A stretch of 64,000 bases of DNA. Source: Chitinophagaceae bacterium UBA4411. GTDB lineage: Bacteria; Bacteroidota; Bacteroidia; Chitinophagales; Chitinophagaceae. The notes beneath the pieces were generated by a model, which saw nothing but the letters and a program-made list of their open reading frames with translations, did not search any database and had not been told where the DNA came from. How positions within the stretch are numbered: position 1 is the first letter of the stretch; every line of letters begins with the position of its first letter. Below are positions 37,294 through 45,826 of the stretch, one piece after another. The stretch lies in the NCBI GenBank assembly GCA_002400415.1, contig DGQP01000007.1, positions 416,199-480,198 of the forward strand, read 5' to 3'. A program made the position numbers and the translations under genes.

Positions 37294-37962
37294 ATGCTTT
37301 ACCTTGTTCCCACCCCCATCGGAAATCTCAAAGACATTACTCTCCGGGCACTGGAAGTACTGAAGGAGGTTGATCTTATCCTGGCTGAAGACACAAGAAC
37401 CAGTTCCCACCTGCTCAATCATTACCAGGTCAGCAAGCCGGTTTCTCCGTATCACCAGCATAATGAACACAAAGTGCTGCAACATCTGGTAGATCAGTTA
37501 TCAGCCGGAAAAAAAATGGCAGTGATAACCGATGCAGGCACACCCGGAATTTCTGATCCTGCATTTCTATTAGTGCGGGAGTGTATTAAAGCAGGTGTAA
37601 ATGTGGAATGTCTGCCAGGCGCCACTGCTTTTGTCCCGGCATTGGTCAACAGTGGTATTCCCACTAACCGCTTTTGTTTCGAAGGATTTCTGCCCCTGAA
37701 AAAAGGAAGACAAACCTTGCTGAAACAACTGGCAGCAGAAGAAAGAACCATGATCTTTTATGAGTCGCCGGTTCGCCTGGTGAAAACGCTGGAAGATTTT
37801 ATTACTTATTTTGGCGAAGACAGACCATGTTCTGTAAGTCGCGAACTAACCAAAATGTTTGAAGAAAATAAAAGGGGAACCCTCCGGGAAGTTGCTGACT
37901 ATTTCAATCAAAAAACAGTCAGAGGTGAGATCGTAATTGTTGTTGCCGGAAAAACGGACTAA
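37294..37962 (+). CDS. rsmI: 16S rRNA (cytidine1402-2'-O)-methyltransferase
   Basis: RsmI methylates the 2'-O of C1402 in the ribosomal P site. The 222-aa protein is a tetrapyrrole-methylase-fold enzyme: YLVPTPIGNLKDITLRALEVLKEVD, AEDTRTSSHLLNHY, TDAGTPGISDPAFLLVREC, CLPGATAFVPALVNSG, FEGFLPLKKGR and SRELTKMFEE. It is slightly shorter than the E. coli protein at the C terminus, as in many Bacteroidota. Confidence 0.94.
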   Translation: MLYLVPTPIGNLKDITLRALEVLKEVDLILAEDTRTSSHLLNHYQVSKPVSPYHQHNEHKVLQHLVDQLSAGKKMAVITDAGTPGISDPAFLLVRECIKAGVNVECLPGATAFVPALVNSGIPTNRFCFEGFLPLKKGRQTLLKQLAAEERTMIFYESPVRLVKTLEDFITYFGEDRPCSVSRELTKMFEENKRGTLREVADYFNQKTVRGEIVIVVAGKTD

Positions 37963-38025
37963 GTTTTTCTTAACCAAAACTGGCATTATTTTCCTGTCTT
38001 TGCCGGTTAAATCAAAGTCATCATT

Positions 38026-38475
38026 ATGAAATCACTTCTTATTGCTGTTTTGGCTGCCTGTTTTTCTTTTGTAACCTCAGCAGGATTTGCACAAATCACT
38101 TCCGTTCCGGAGCAGGCTAAAGAGAATTTTGCCAAACAATATCCCGGTGCCACCAGTGTAAAATGGAGCAACGATATTGTAAATGTCAATGTTGAGTTTG
38201 ACCTGCAGGGTGAGCAGATGAATGCTGAATACAGCAATAAAGGCATCTGGAAAAGTACTCAGAAAGAATGGAGCTATGATAAACTGGCTGATGCCGTGAA
38301 AGACGGGTTTCAAAAAAGCAAATATGCGGACCGGGAAGTGTCCAATGTAAAAGTTATTTACCTGCCGGGAGATGTGGTACAATACAGGCTGAAAGTGGAG
38401 AAGAATGATCTGCAAAAGAAATTTCTTTATTTCAATGAAAAAGGGAGATTGTTGCGGACTTCCATAACATTATAA
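38026..38475 (+). CDS. Secreted PepSY-like domain protein
   Basis: The 149-aa protein has a signal peptide (MKSLLIAVLAACFSFVTSAGFA) and a PepSY-like (PF11396-type) fold: ENFAKQYPGATSVKWSND at the start, paired strands VNVEFDLQGEQMNAEYSNKGIWKST-like, and a second unit KVIYLPGDVVQYRLKVEKND, KKFLYFNEKGRLL. Such periplasmic proteins are common in Bacteroidota; no activity is established. It has its own terminator. Confidence 0.85.
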   Translation: MKSLLIAVLAACFSFVTSAGFAQITSVPEQAKENFAKQYPGATSVKWSNDIVNVNVEFDLQGEQMNAEYSNKGIWKSTQKEWSYDKLADAVKDGFQKSKYADREVSNVKVIYLPGDVVQYRLKVEKNDLQKKFLYFNEKGRLLRTSITL

Positions 38476-38506
38476 TTATTTGTCCTGTCAACAGGGAATA
38501 AACAGC

Positions 38507-38557
38507 AAATTGACCGGTGGTTCTGCCCGAAACCGCCGGTCAATTTTGTTTTAATGG
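38507..38557 (+). terminator. Terminator after PepSY-like gene
   Basis: AAATTGACCGG (38507-38517) pairs perfectly with CCGGTCAATTT (38536-38546), followed by a T-rich tract. Confidence 0.8.
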
Positions 38558-38609
38558 TAACAGCTAATGGGCGAATTTTACTATTTTGAGCCACTCAAAA
38601 CAGCAACAG

Positions 38610-39755
38610 ATGAAAAGATGCCTGTTCATTGCATTATGCTTCACCGGTCTGAATAGTTTTTCCCAGGATATTGCTTTCGGCCGCAAAATGGTGGATACGC
38701 TGACCTCTTCCACATTCTGGGGCCGTGGCTATACCAATGATGGAATGCAAAAGGCCGCTGATTTTTTGGCGGGGCAAATTCAATCCTTTGGTTTGCAACC
38801 CATGAAAGGGAAGGATTTTTTTCAACCACTTTCATACCCGGTAAACATTTTCCCGGGTAAAATGGAATTAAGCATTAATGGCAAAGACCTGGTGCCGGGA
38901 AAAGATTTTATTGTAAATCCGGATTGTAAAGGCGTAAAAGGGAAAGGAAATTTTGTACAGGCAGACAGTGTGCAGTTTGTGAACCGGGAAAATGCTTTCA
39001 TAGTGGTGCTGGAAGATAAACTCACGTGGTCTGTAGCCGGGCAGCAAGCGGGGTATTCTGTTGTACTGGTGGATAAAAAATCCGTAAGCAATCCTTCTTC
39101 TTTTAAGGTGAATATTGAGAACAGGCTGATCAGCGAATTTAAAACTGCGAATGTTTGCAGTATGGTAAAAGGGACTTCCAGGCCTGATTCATTTATCCTG
39201 ATCACTGCACATTATGATCATCTGGGTGGGATGGGTAAGGATACTTATTTTCCGGGAGCAAACGATAATGCAAGTGGTGTTGCCTTATTGCTGAACCTGG
39301 CCCGTTATTATGCAGCCAACCCACAGCCTTATTCCATCGGCTTTATTTGTTTTGCCGGAGAGGAAGCAGGATTACTCGGTTCTAAATACTTTACTGAACA
39401 TCCGCTGGTACCATTAAAAAACATCCGTTTTCTCACCAATACTGACCTGGCAGGAACAGGAGAGGAAGGTATTACTGTTGTGAATGCAACCGAATTTCCG
39501 GACGAATTTGCCATGATGAACGCAATCAACAAAGAGCATCAATTACTGGCTGCCATCAATGCAAGAGGCAAAGCCGCCAACAGCGATCATTACCATTTTA
39601 CGGAAAAAGGCGTACCGGCTTTTTTCTTTTATACATTGGGAGGAATCAAAGCCTATCACGATGTTTTTGATAAGCCGGCAACGTTGCCACTTACTGAGCA
39701 TGAAGATTTGTTCAAACTGGTAGTGGAGTTCAATGAAAAATTAATGGGTAAATAA
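38610..39755 (+). CDS. Secreted M28-family zinc peptidase (second copy)
   Basis: From ATG 38610 the 381-aa protein has a signal peptide (MKRCLFIALCFTGLNSFSQ) and an M28 domain with His in ITAHYDHLGGMG, Asp in PGANDNASGVA, the Glu pair in FAGEEAGLLGS, the acidic ligand in LTNTDLAGTG, and His near SDHYHFTEKG. It differs clearly from the other M28 protein at 30637. An in-frame TTG at 38586 is a less likely start. The M1 peptidase gene follows after 24 nt, so they are probably cotranscribed. Confidence 0.9.
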   Translation: MKRCLFIALCFTGLNSFSQDIAFGRKMVDTLTSSTFWGRGYTNDGMQKAADFLAGQIQSFGLQPMKGKDFFQPLSYPVNIFPGKMELSINGKDLVPGKDFIVNPDCKGVKGKGNFVQADSVQFVNRENAFIVVLEDKLTWSVAGQQAGYSVVLVDKKSVSNPSSFKVNIENRLISEFKTANVCSMVKGTSRPDSFILITAHYDHLGGMGKDTYFPGANDNASGVALLLNLARYYAANPQPYSIGFICFAGEEAGLLGSKYFTEHPLVPLKNIRFLTNTDLAGTGEEGITVVNATEFPDEFAMMNAINKEHQLLAAINARGKAANSDHYHFTEKGVPAFFFYTLGGIKAYHDVFDKPATLPLTEHEDLFKLVVEFNEKLMGK

Positions 39756-39779
39756 TCAATCAATATTAATAGTTCGTAC

Positions 39780-41699
39780 ATGAAGAAAGTTCTGATTAGT
39801 ATGTTAGCAATGCTGCCGTTGCTGGCAACAGCACAAACCGGGTATTGGCAGCAAAAAGTCAAATACACGATGGATGTGGATGTAAATGCCAATACCAACC
39901 AGTTTACAGGGAAGCAAAAATTAGAATATTGGAATAACTCCCCGGATACGCTGACAAAAGTATTTTATCATTTATACTGGAATGCCTTTCAGCCGGGCAG
40001 TATGATGGATGTAAGAAGCCAGCGGCAGGGAACCATCCCCGGTCCCCGTGGCGTTGATTGGGATGGACGTGTAAAAGACAGGATCGGCAAACTGAATAAA
40101 GAAGAGATTGGGTACCAGAAAGTACTATCACTTAAAATGAATGGTAAACCACAATCTTTTAAAATGCTGGAAACCATCCTGGAAGTGAAACTGGACAAAC
40201 CTATTTTGCCAAAAAGCAAAGTGGTATTCGAACTGGAATTTGAAGCGCAAGTGCCCTTACAGATTCGCCGCAGCGGCCGGGATAATGCAGAAGGGGTTAG
40301 GTTTAGCATGAGCCAGTGGTATCCCAAGCTTTGTGAATATGATAAAGATGGCTGGCATCCCAACCCTTATATCGCCCGGGAGTTCTACGGAGTGTGGGGC
40401 GATTTTGAAGTAAAGATATCCATTGATAAAAGCTATATTATCGGGGCCTCCGGTTATTTACAAAATCCTAACCAGGTTGGGTACGGTTATGAAGCTCCCG
40501 GAACTAAAGTGGTAAGACCGGCGGGGGAAAAACTGCTCTGGCATTTTATTGCGCCTAATGTGCATGATTTTGTCTGGGCTGCGGACCCGGATTATACGCA
40601 TATTTCAAAACCGGTAAGGGATGGTATGGTGCTTCATGCTTTTTACAAGATTGCTCCTGAATTACTCAGGAAACAATATGAAGCATTGCCCGCTGCCCGG
40701 AAAGCAGAGTATAAAAACAATCCTGATAATTATGTGGCTTTTTATAAAGGGCAGTGGGAAGAAGTGCTGGACGTGGCTGCATTAGCATTACCATATATGG
40801 ATAAAACATTTGGTAAGTACCCGTATAAACAATATTCGTTTATACAGGGAGGAGACGGAGGCATGGAGTACCCGATGGCTACTTTGTTAAAAGGTGCCGG
40901 TCCCGATCTGATCATCCACGAATGGATGCACAGCTGGTACCAGATGATGATGGGCACCAACGAGGCCTTGTATGCCTGGATGGATGAAGGATTTACCAGT
41001 TATGCCGAATCAAGGGTGATGGCTTACCTCGAAAAGGATACTGGTTTTGCGCAGGCGGGCAATTACAAAGGGTATTATGCCCTGGCAAAAAGTAACAAGG
41101 AAGAACCGTTAACAACACATGCGGATCATTTCAATACAAATTTTGCGTATACCAGCGCTGCGTATACCAAAGGTGCTGTATTCCTGGAGCAGCTGGGGTA
41201 TATCACCGGTGCGGATGTGCGGGATAAAATTTTGCTGGCCTATTATAACCAATGGCGGTTTAAACACCCGGATGCAAACGACTTTATGCGGGTGGCCGAA
41301 AAAACAAGTGGTTTGCAATTGGACTGGTATAAGGAATACTGGGTGAACTCAACCAAGACGATTGACTATGCGATTGATAGTTTGTGGGATGATGGTGGTA
41401 AAACCAGGCTTCGGCTGAGCAGGGTTGGCCTGGTGCCTATGCCCGTTGACCTGCAGTTAACGTTTAAAGACGGTACGAAGGAACTTCATTATATACCCCT
41501 GGACCTGATGTATGGTGAAAAGCCGGCGGAAGATCCTTCCCTGCCCCGCAAAGTATATGATGCATGGAAATGGACAAACCCGGTCTATATCATTGAGACA
41601 AACCATAAGTTGCTGGATATTACCGTCGCCGAAATCGATCCTTCGCAGCGTATGGCCGATGTGGAGCGGAAAAATAATAAGCTGGAACTCAAATGGTAA
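39780..41699 (+). CDS. Secreted M1-family metallopeptidase
   Basis: The 639-aa protein has a signal peptide (MKKVLISMLAMLPLLATAQT), an N-terminal beta-saddle domain and a thermolysin-like domain. The zinc motif is IHEWMHSWYQ, with the third ligand Glu 18 residues later in MDEGFTSYAE (HEXXH-X18-E). A GGMEYPMAT motif replaces GAMEN. M1 enzymes are mostly aminopeptidases. With the M28 enzyme upstream it suggests a periplasmic or surface peptide-degrading pair. Confidence 0.92.
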   Translation: MKKVLISMLAMLPLLATAQTGYWQQKVKYTMDVDVNANTNQFTGKQKLEYWNNSPDTLTKVFYHLYWNAFQPGSMMDVRSQRQGTIPGPRGVDWDGRVKDRIGKLNKEEIGYQKVLSLKMNGKPQSFKMLETILEVKLDKPILPKSKVVFELEFEAQVPLQIRRSGRDNAEGVRFSMSQWYPKLCEYDKDGWHPNPYIAREFYGVWGDFEVKISIDKSYIIGASGYLQNPNQVGYGYEAPGTKVVRPAGEKLLWHFIAPNVHDFVWAADPDYTHISKPVRDGMVLHAFYKIAPELLRKQYEALPAARKAEYKNNPDNYVAFYKGQWEEVLDVAALALPYMDKTFGKYPYKQYSFIQGGDGGMEYPMATLLKGAGPDLIIHEWMHSWYQMMMGTNEALYAWMDEGFTSYAESRVMAYLEKDTGFAQAGNYKGYYALAKSNKEEPLTTHADHFNTNFAYTSAAYTKGAVFLEQLGYITGADVRDKILLAYYNQWRFKHPDANDFMRVAEKTSGLQLDWYKEYWVNSTKTIDYAIDSLWDDGGKTRLRLSRVGLVPMPVDLQLTFKDGTKELHYIPLDLMYGEKPAEDPSLPRKVYDAWKWTNPVYIIETNHKLLDITVAEIDPSQRMADVERKNNKLELKW

Positions 41700-41720
41700 G
41701 GCAAAAATATCTATAAAGCA

Positions 41721-41755
41721 AAAACCATCTGCGGCCGGCAGATGGTTTTTTTCTT
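41721..41755 (+). terminator. Strong terminator after M1 peptidase
   Basis: AAAACCATCTGC (41721-41732) and GCAGATGGTTTT (41738-41749) are perfect 12-bp arms followed by T residues. Confidence 0.9.
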
Positions 41756-41873
41756 TGATTAGGGCCCCTCTCGTTGAACTGCTTGCCAAGGGAAGGTTAA
41801 TGGTTAATGGTCATTATATTTTTGGCAGCACAATAATTACAGTACGAAATTACCGGGGGTTGTGATACGACCC

Positions 41874-41893
41874 TATACCACTTTAGTGGTATA
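41874..41893. promoter_or_regulatory. Perfect palindrome downstream of orphan regulator
   Basis: TATACCACT-TT-AGTGGTATA has perfect 9-bp arms. Its core (TACCACTTT...GTGGTA) matches a second palindrome at 42608-42626, so the two sites flank the NarL-type regulator gene. It lacks the T-run of a terminator. Confidence 0.45.
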
Positions 41894-41934
41894 TTTCTAC
41901 CCCTTTTCAGAGAAAACCATCAAAATCCTGCTTT

Positions 41935-42573
41935 TTAACGGCCGAAAAATTTATTTACAGCCTCTACCCGGTTGGTTACATGGAGTTTTTCGTACACATG
42001 ATAGACATGTTTACGGATAGTATCATTTGCCAGGTTCAGAGCCAGGGCAATTTCTTTATACATCATGCCGCGGGAGAGGAGCTCAAGGATTTCCCGCTCC
42101 CGGTTGGTAAGATTATTCAGATCATTACTGCCTGTTGTGGCCGGTTTATTCAGAAAAGCAGCCACGACTTTCCTCGCGATCTGGCTGCTCATGGGGGCGC
42201 CGCCTTCATATAATTCACGGATGGCGTCCAGCATTTTAGAAGGAGTCGTCTTTTTTAAAATATACCCGCTGGCGCCGGCACTAAGGGCCTCAAATATTTT
42301 TTCATCTTCTTCATATACCGTACACATCATAAAATTTGTGGAGGGAATGCGGGGCTTTAAAGCCCTGACACAATCTATTCCGCTTTCTGTGCCGCCGAGG
42401 TTGATATCCATCAGAACAACATCGGGTTTCAGCAGAGGGATTTGTCGGATAGCATCTTCGGCAGTAGCAAGGGTGCCCAGGCATTTATAGCCTTCTGACA
42501 TTTCTATAATTTCCTGCAACGCATTTCTCAGTTCACGGTTATCGTCAACAATACAAACGGAAATGTTCTTCAT
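41935..42573 (-). CDS. NarL/FixJ-type response regulator, no adjacent kinase
   Basis: From ATG 42573 the 212-aa protein has a receiver domain (CIVDDNRELRNAL, phospho-acceptor Asp56 in VVLMDINLGG, CTVYEEDEKIFEAL, ILKKTTPSKM) and a LuxR-type HTH (LTNREREILELLSRGMMYKEI, LANDTIRKHVYHVYEKL). No kinase gene is near, so it is an orphan by position. Similar palindromes lie 35 bp upstream of its start and 42 bp beyond its stop, which suggests autoregulation. An upstream TTG at 42615 is unlikely as start. Confidence 0.9.
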   Translation of the reverse strand: MKNISVCIVDDNRELRNALQEIIEMSEGYKCLGTLATAEDAIRQIPLLKPDVVLMDINLGGTESGIDCVRALKPRIPSTNFMMCTVYEEDEKIFEALSAGASGYILKKTTPSKMLDAIRELYEGGAPMSSQIARKVVAAFLNKPATTGSNDLNNLTNREREILELLSRGMMYKEIALALNLANDTIRKHVYHVYEKLHVTNRVEAVNKFFGR

Positions 42574-42607
42574 GCCTGCAAAGGTGGGTAATATCATAAA
42601 ACCGGCC

Positions 42608-42626
42608 AATACCACTTTGTGGTATT
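42608..42626. promoter_or_regulatory. Perfect palindrome upstream of orphan regulator
   Basis: AATACCAC-TTT-GTGGTATT has perfect 8-bp arms around TTT. It abuts the rsmG stop codon and ends 35 bp before the regulator start. Its core is shared with 41874-41893. Confidence 0.5.
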
Positions 42627-43250
42627 TTACCGGGAAACCTGTAAAATAAACTTCTGTTTAAAGAACTCTTCGGGAAATATATCATGAATTTCCATCATCC
42701 GTGGCCGGGTGCCACTTTCCTGTATCTCCTGGTGAAGGTCGCCTCCCTTTAAACAGATGAGTGAGGGTTGCAAAGGAGCTAACGAATTTTTCTTCAGCAA
42801 CGGTTTGCTCCAGGCCCAGAGATCTTTCAACGGGGCAACTGCTCTTGAAACCACGAAATCGAACTTCCTGTTTTTTATTTCTTCTACCCGGCTGTGCCGG
42901 GTGGTTATGTTTTTCAGCCCGATACCTTCTGCAACTCCTTCCACCACTTTCAATTTTTTGGCGATACTGTCAACAAGATGAAATTGTACCTGCGGGAAAA
43001 AAATAGCCAGGGGTATTCCGGGAAATCCACCGCCTGTTCCCAGGTCCACAATATCTGCACCATCCTGAAACTCAAAAGCTGCCGCAATGCTTAATGAATG
43101 CAATACATGTTTTTCATACAGCCCGTCAATATCCTTTCTTGAAATGACATTGATCTTCTCATTCCAGTCCCTGTACAAAGATTCCAGTTTACCGAACTGT
43201 TCCAGTTGTTCCGGGGTAAAATCAGAAAAATATTTCAATATGATATCCAT
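42627..43250 (-). CDS. rsmG: 16S rRNA (guanine527-N7)-methyltransferase
   Basis: RsmG (GidB) methylates G527 in the 530 loop of 16S rRNA. The 207-aa protein has the family start (LEQFGKLESLYRDWNEKINVISRKD), the SAM-binding motif IVDLGTGGGFPGIPLAIFFP, and VVSRAVAPLKDLWAW. It lies 28 bp downstream of a glycosyltransferase gene on the same strand, so they may share a transcript. Confidence 0.94.
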   Translation of the reverse strand: MDIILKYFSDFTPEQLEQFGKLESLYRDWNEKINVISRKDIDGLYEKHVLHSLSIAAAFEFQDGADIVDLGTGGGFPGIPLAIFFPQVQFHLVDSIAKKLKVVEGVAEGIGLKNITTRHSRVEEIKNRKFDFVVSRAVAPLKDLWAWSKPLLKKNSLAPLQPSLICLKGGDLHQEIQESGTRPRMMEIHDIFPEEFFKQKFILQVSR

Positions 43251-43278
43251 AGAAGTGAATGATGGTTATGCCCTTATA

Positions 43279-44397
43279 TTACCAGGCATTTTTGGGTCTT
43301 CTCCATAAAGCAGGCGCAAAGATGATATAATAAAAGAACATCCACATGTCTAAGAACACAAACCAGGGCCAGAGGTCTTTCTCATCCATTTTCTTCATGG
43401 CTTTATAGAGGATGGTTCCCTGCACAACAAGGCGGATACCAAAAAGTGCGAGGGCAAACCGCCAGTCATAGAAAACAGCTACTGCCGCGAGTAACGGGTA
43501 AAAAATAAACTGGGTGGAAAAATAAAGGCCTAACAAAAATTTGTGTTGTGGCCGGTAGTATTTAGCCGTGGTATAGTGTCTTGCTTTTTGCTTCAGCCAG
43601 CCGCCCCAGGTAGTCCTCGGAACAGAACGGGTAATTGCATCCGGGTCGATGACCACCGCAGTATTTTGGTTGGTGGCTACTTTGTTAATGAAAAGATCAT
43701 CATCGCCACTCGGAACATGGTTAATAGAAGAGAATCCTTTGTTGCGGAGAAAAACATTTTTCTTATACGATAAATTTCTTCCCACGCCCATATAAGGCAT
43801 GCCGGCTAATGCATAGGACAGGTATTGTAAAGCGGTATGAAAAGTTTCAAAACGGATCAGTTTGTTCAGCAGACCGGGTCGTCTATGGTAAGCGCCATAT
43901 CCCAGCACAATTTCTGTTTTCTCATCATAGGCGTCCTGCATTTTCTGTATCCAATGTTCACTGGCAGGCACACAATCGGCGTCTGTTAGCAGCAACACTT
44001 CATGCTTTGCTTCACGGATGCCGATGGACAAAGGATACTTTTTACCTGGTATCAGTTTGGCTTCCTGTGTCAGTTCCACCACATTCAATGATTTGAATGT
44101 TTTCTTTAATTCCTGTAGTATATACTTGGAATCATCTAATGAATTATCATTCACCACCACCACTTCACTGCTGCTGGGATAGGATTGAACAAGCACACCC
44201 GGCAGGTTGCGGGCCAGGTTTTCGTCTTCATCCCGGGCACAGATAATAACAGAAACCGGGTGCTGCTGCGATTGGGTCCTGGTTTTGGGTTTATAAAAAG
44301 CGATGCGGCTGAAAAACCAACAGTAATAAAATAATTGTACTGCGGTAACGGCAATAAGAATATAAAAGAGAATTTCTTCCCAATGAATCGGTGGCAT
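43279..44397 (-). CDS. Membrane-anchored family 2 glycosyltransferase
   Basis: From ATG 44397 the 372-aa protein has one N-terminal TM helix (EEILFYILIAVTAVQLFYYCW), a GT-A glycosyltransferase domain (VSVIICARDEDENLARNLP, VVVNDNSLDD, the DxD-type LLTDADCVP, and a QKARHYTTA acceptor-side motif) and C-terminal TM helices. The substrate is not evident. A longer frame up to 44496 runs through low-complexity repeats and is not a credible N terminus. It is divergent from tgt. Confidence 0.88.
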   Translation of the reverse strand: MPPIHWEEILFYILIAVTAVQLFYYCWFFSRIAFYKPKTRTQSQQHPVSVIICARDEDENLARNLPGVLVQSYPSSSEVVVVNDNSLDDSKYILQELKKTFKSLNVVELTQEAKLIPGKKYPLSIGIREAKHEVLLLTDADCVPASEHWIQKMQDAYDEKTEIVLGYGAYHRRPGLLNKLIRFETFHTALQYLSYALAGMPYMGVGRNLSYKKNVFLRNKGFSSINHVPSGDDDLFINKVATNQNTAVVIDPDAITRSVPRTTWGGWLKQKARHYTTAKYYRPQHKFLLGLYFSTQFIFYPLLAAVAVFYDWRFALALFGIRLVVQGTILYKAMKKMDEKDLWPWFVFLDMWMFFYYIIFAPALWRRPKNAW

Positions 44398-44417
44398 GCG
44401 GCGAAGATAATAATGAT

Positions 44418-44493
44418 AAGGCACAAGTACCAAGAGACAAGGCACAAGCCATCCATCGAATGTTTCTTCTTGTGCCTTGTACCTTGTACCTTG
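44418..44493. repeat. Word-echo inverted repeat between glycosyltransferase and tgt
   Basis: ACAAGGCACAAG (44437-44448) and CTTGTGCCTTGT (44469-44480) are perfect 12-nt inverted arms. Degenerate copies of the word (GGCACAAG, GGTACAAG) extend both outward. The repeat lies between the two divergent starts. Confidence 0.65.
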
Positions 44494-44501
44494 CAACTTT
44501 T

Positions 44502-45641
44502 ATGGCAGCACTCTCTTTTCAATTACAACACAACGACCCGGTATCTAAAGCAAGAGCCGGAAAAATAACTACTGATCATGGCGAAATACTTACACCCATC
44601 TTTATGCCGGTGGGAACTGTGGGCAGTGTAAAGGCGGTGACACAACAGCAACTGCTGCAGGATGTAAAAGCACAGATCATACTTGGTAATACCTACCATT
44701 TATACCTGCGGCCGGGGCTGGAAGTATTGGAAAAGGCGGGTGGGCTGCACCGGTTCAATGGCTGGCCCAAAACCATCCTGACGGATAGCGGCGGCTACCA
44801 GGTCTTTTCGCTGGCCGGTACAAGAAAGATCAAAGAAGAAGGAGTGACTTTCCAATCACATATTGACGGGTCAAAGCACCTTTTTACTCCCGAAAGGGTA
44901 ATGGATATTCAGCGCAGCATTGGTGGTGATATCATCATGGCTTTTGATGAATGCCCGCCCGGCGGCAGTGAATATACTTATGCAAAGAAGTCGATGGAGA
45001 TGACACACCGCTGGCTGGATCGCTGCTTCACACAATTTAATTCCACAACAGATAAATACGGGTATACTCAAAATCTATTCCCGATCGTGCAGGGAGGTAC
45101 TTATAAAGACCTGCGCCGGCAATCCTGTGAATACATCGCCTCCAAAGATGCTACCGGTAATGCTATCGGTGGCTTAAGTGTGGGCGAACCGGAAACGGTG
45201 ATGTATGAAATATGTGACTGGTGCTGTGATCATCTTCCCCAGGAAAAGCCACGGTACCTGATGGGCGTAGGCACACCCTGGAATATCCTGGAATGTATCG
45301 GGATGGGTATTGATATGTTTGACTGCGTGATGCCCACCCGTAACGGGAGAAATGCCATGCTGTTTACCACCCGGGGCGTGATCAATATTGATAACAAAAA
45401 ATGGGAGCATGATTTCTCCGCGTTGGATGAAGGCATTGACTGTGAAGTGAGCAATTATTACAGCAAAGCCTACCTGCGCCACCTGCTGAAATCAAAAGAA
45501 ATACTCGGCCTTTCCATTGCCAGTATTCATAATCTTGCGTTTTATCTCTGGCTGGTGACAGAAGCCAGGAAACATATCATTGCAGATGACTTTGCCGGCT
45601 GGAAGAATGAAATAATTCCACAACTTCAGCACCGCTTATAA
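44502..45641 (+). CDS. tgt: tRNA-guanine transglycosylase (queuosine pathway)
   Basis: Tgt swaps guanine 34 for the queuosine precursor preQ1 in GUN-anticodon tRNAs. From ATG 44502 the 379-aa TIM-barrel protein has FMPVGTVGSVKAVT, ILGNTYHLYLRPG, TDSGGYQVFSL with the acid-base Asp, GGLSVGEP, MGVGTPWNIL and FDCVMPTRNGR with the nucleophilic Asp. The usual zinc site CxCxxC...H near the end is degenerate: the aligned segment DCEVSNYYSKAY keeps only one Cys plus the later IHN His. An in-frame ATG at 44391 lies upstream of the repeat-rich spacer and is not used. Confidence 0.93.
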   Translation: MAALSFQLQHNDPVSKARAGKITTDHGEILTPIFMPVGTVGSVKAVTQQQLLQDVKAQIILGNTYHLYLRPGLEVLEKAGGLHRFNGWPKTILTDSGGYQVFSLAGTRKIKEEGVTFQSHIDGSKHLFTPERVMDIQRSIGGDIIMAFDECPPGGSEYTYAKKSMEMTHRWLDRCFTQFNSTTDKYGYTQNLFPIVQGGTYKDLRRQSCEYIASKDATGNAIGGLSVGEPETVMYEICDWCCDHLPQEKPRYLMGVGTPWNILECIGMGIDMFDCVMPTRNGRNAMLFTTRGVINIDNKKWEHDFSALDEGIDCEVSNYYSKAYLRHLLKSKEILGLSIASIHNLAFYLWLVTEARKHIIADDFAGWKNEIIPQLQHRL

Positions 45642-45826
45642 CAACAGTACCCGGTAAGTGGTATTTTCTGCCCGGGTAAATTATCTCAAATTTATAGGGC
45701 CGCCCTGTCCGCCTTTCTGAAGACAGCCAAAATTCACTTATTATCGGGATATAAGCAGCTGCACGTCTTTTCCGGCAGCTGATGATTGACTCTGTACATG
45801 TTGATTGATTATCAAAAAACAATTGT

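Noticed and set aside
44418..44493. Possible CRISPR-like or tandem repeat array
   Set aside because: Units are short, degenerate and in both orientations, with no spacers and no cas genes; it is an inverted word repeat.
44391..44501. Upstream extension of tgt (ATG 44391) and of the glycosyltransferase (to 44496)
   Set aside because: Both extensions are encoded by the inverted repeat spacer, and family N termini begin at 44502 and 44397.
45649..45694. TACCCGG...CCGGGTA hairpin after tgt as a terminator
   Set aside because: The stem is short with a long loop, and no T-run follows, so support is too weak to call.
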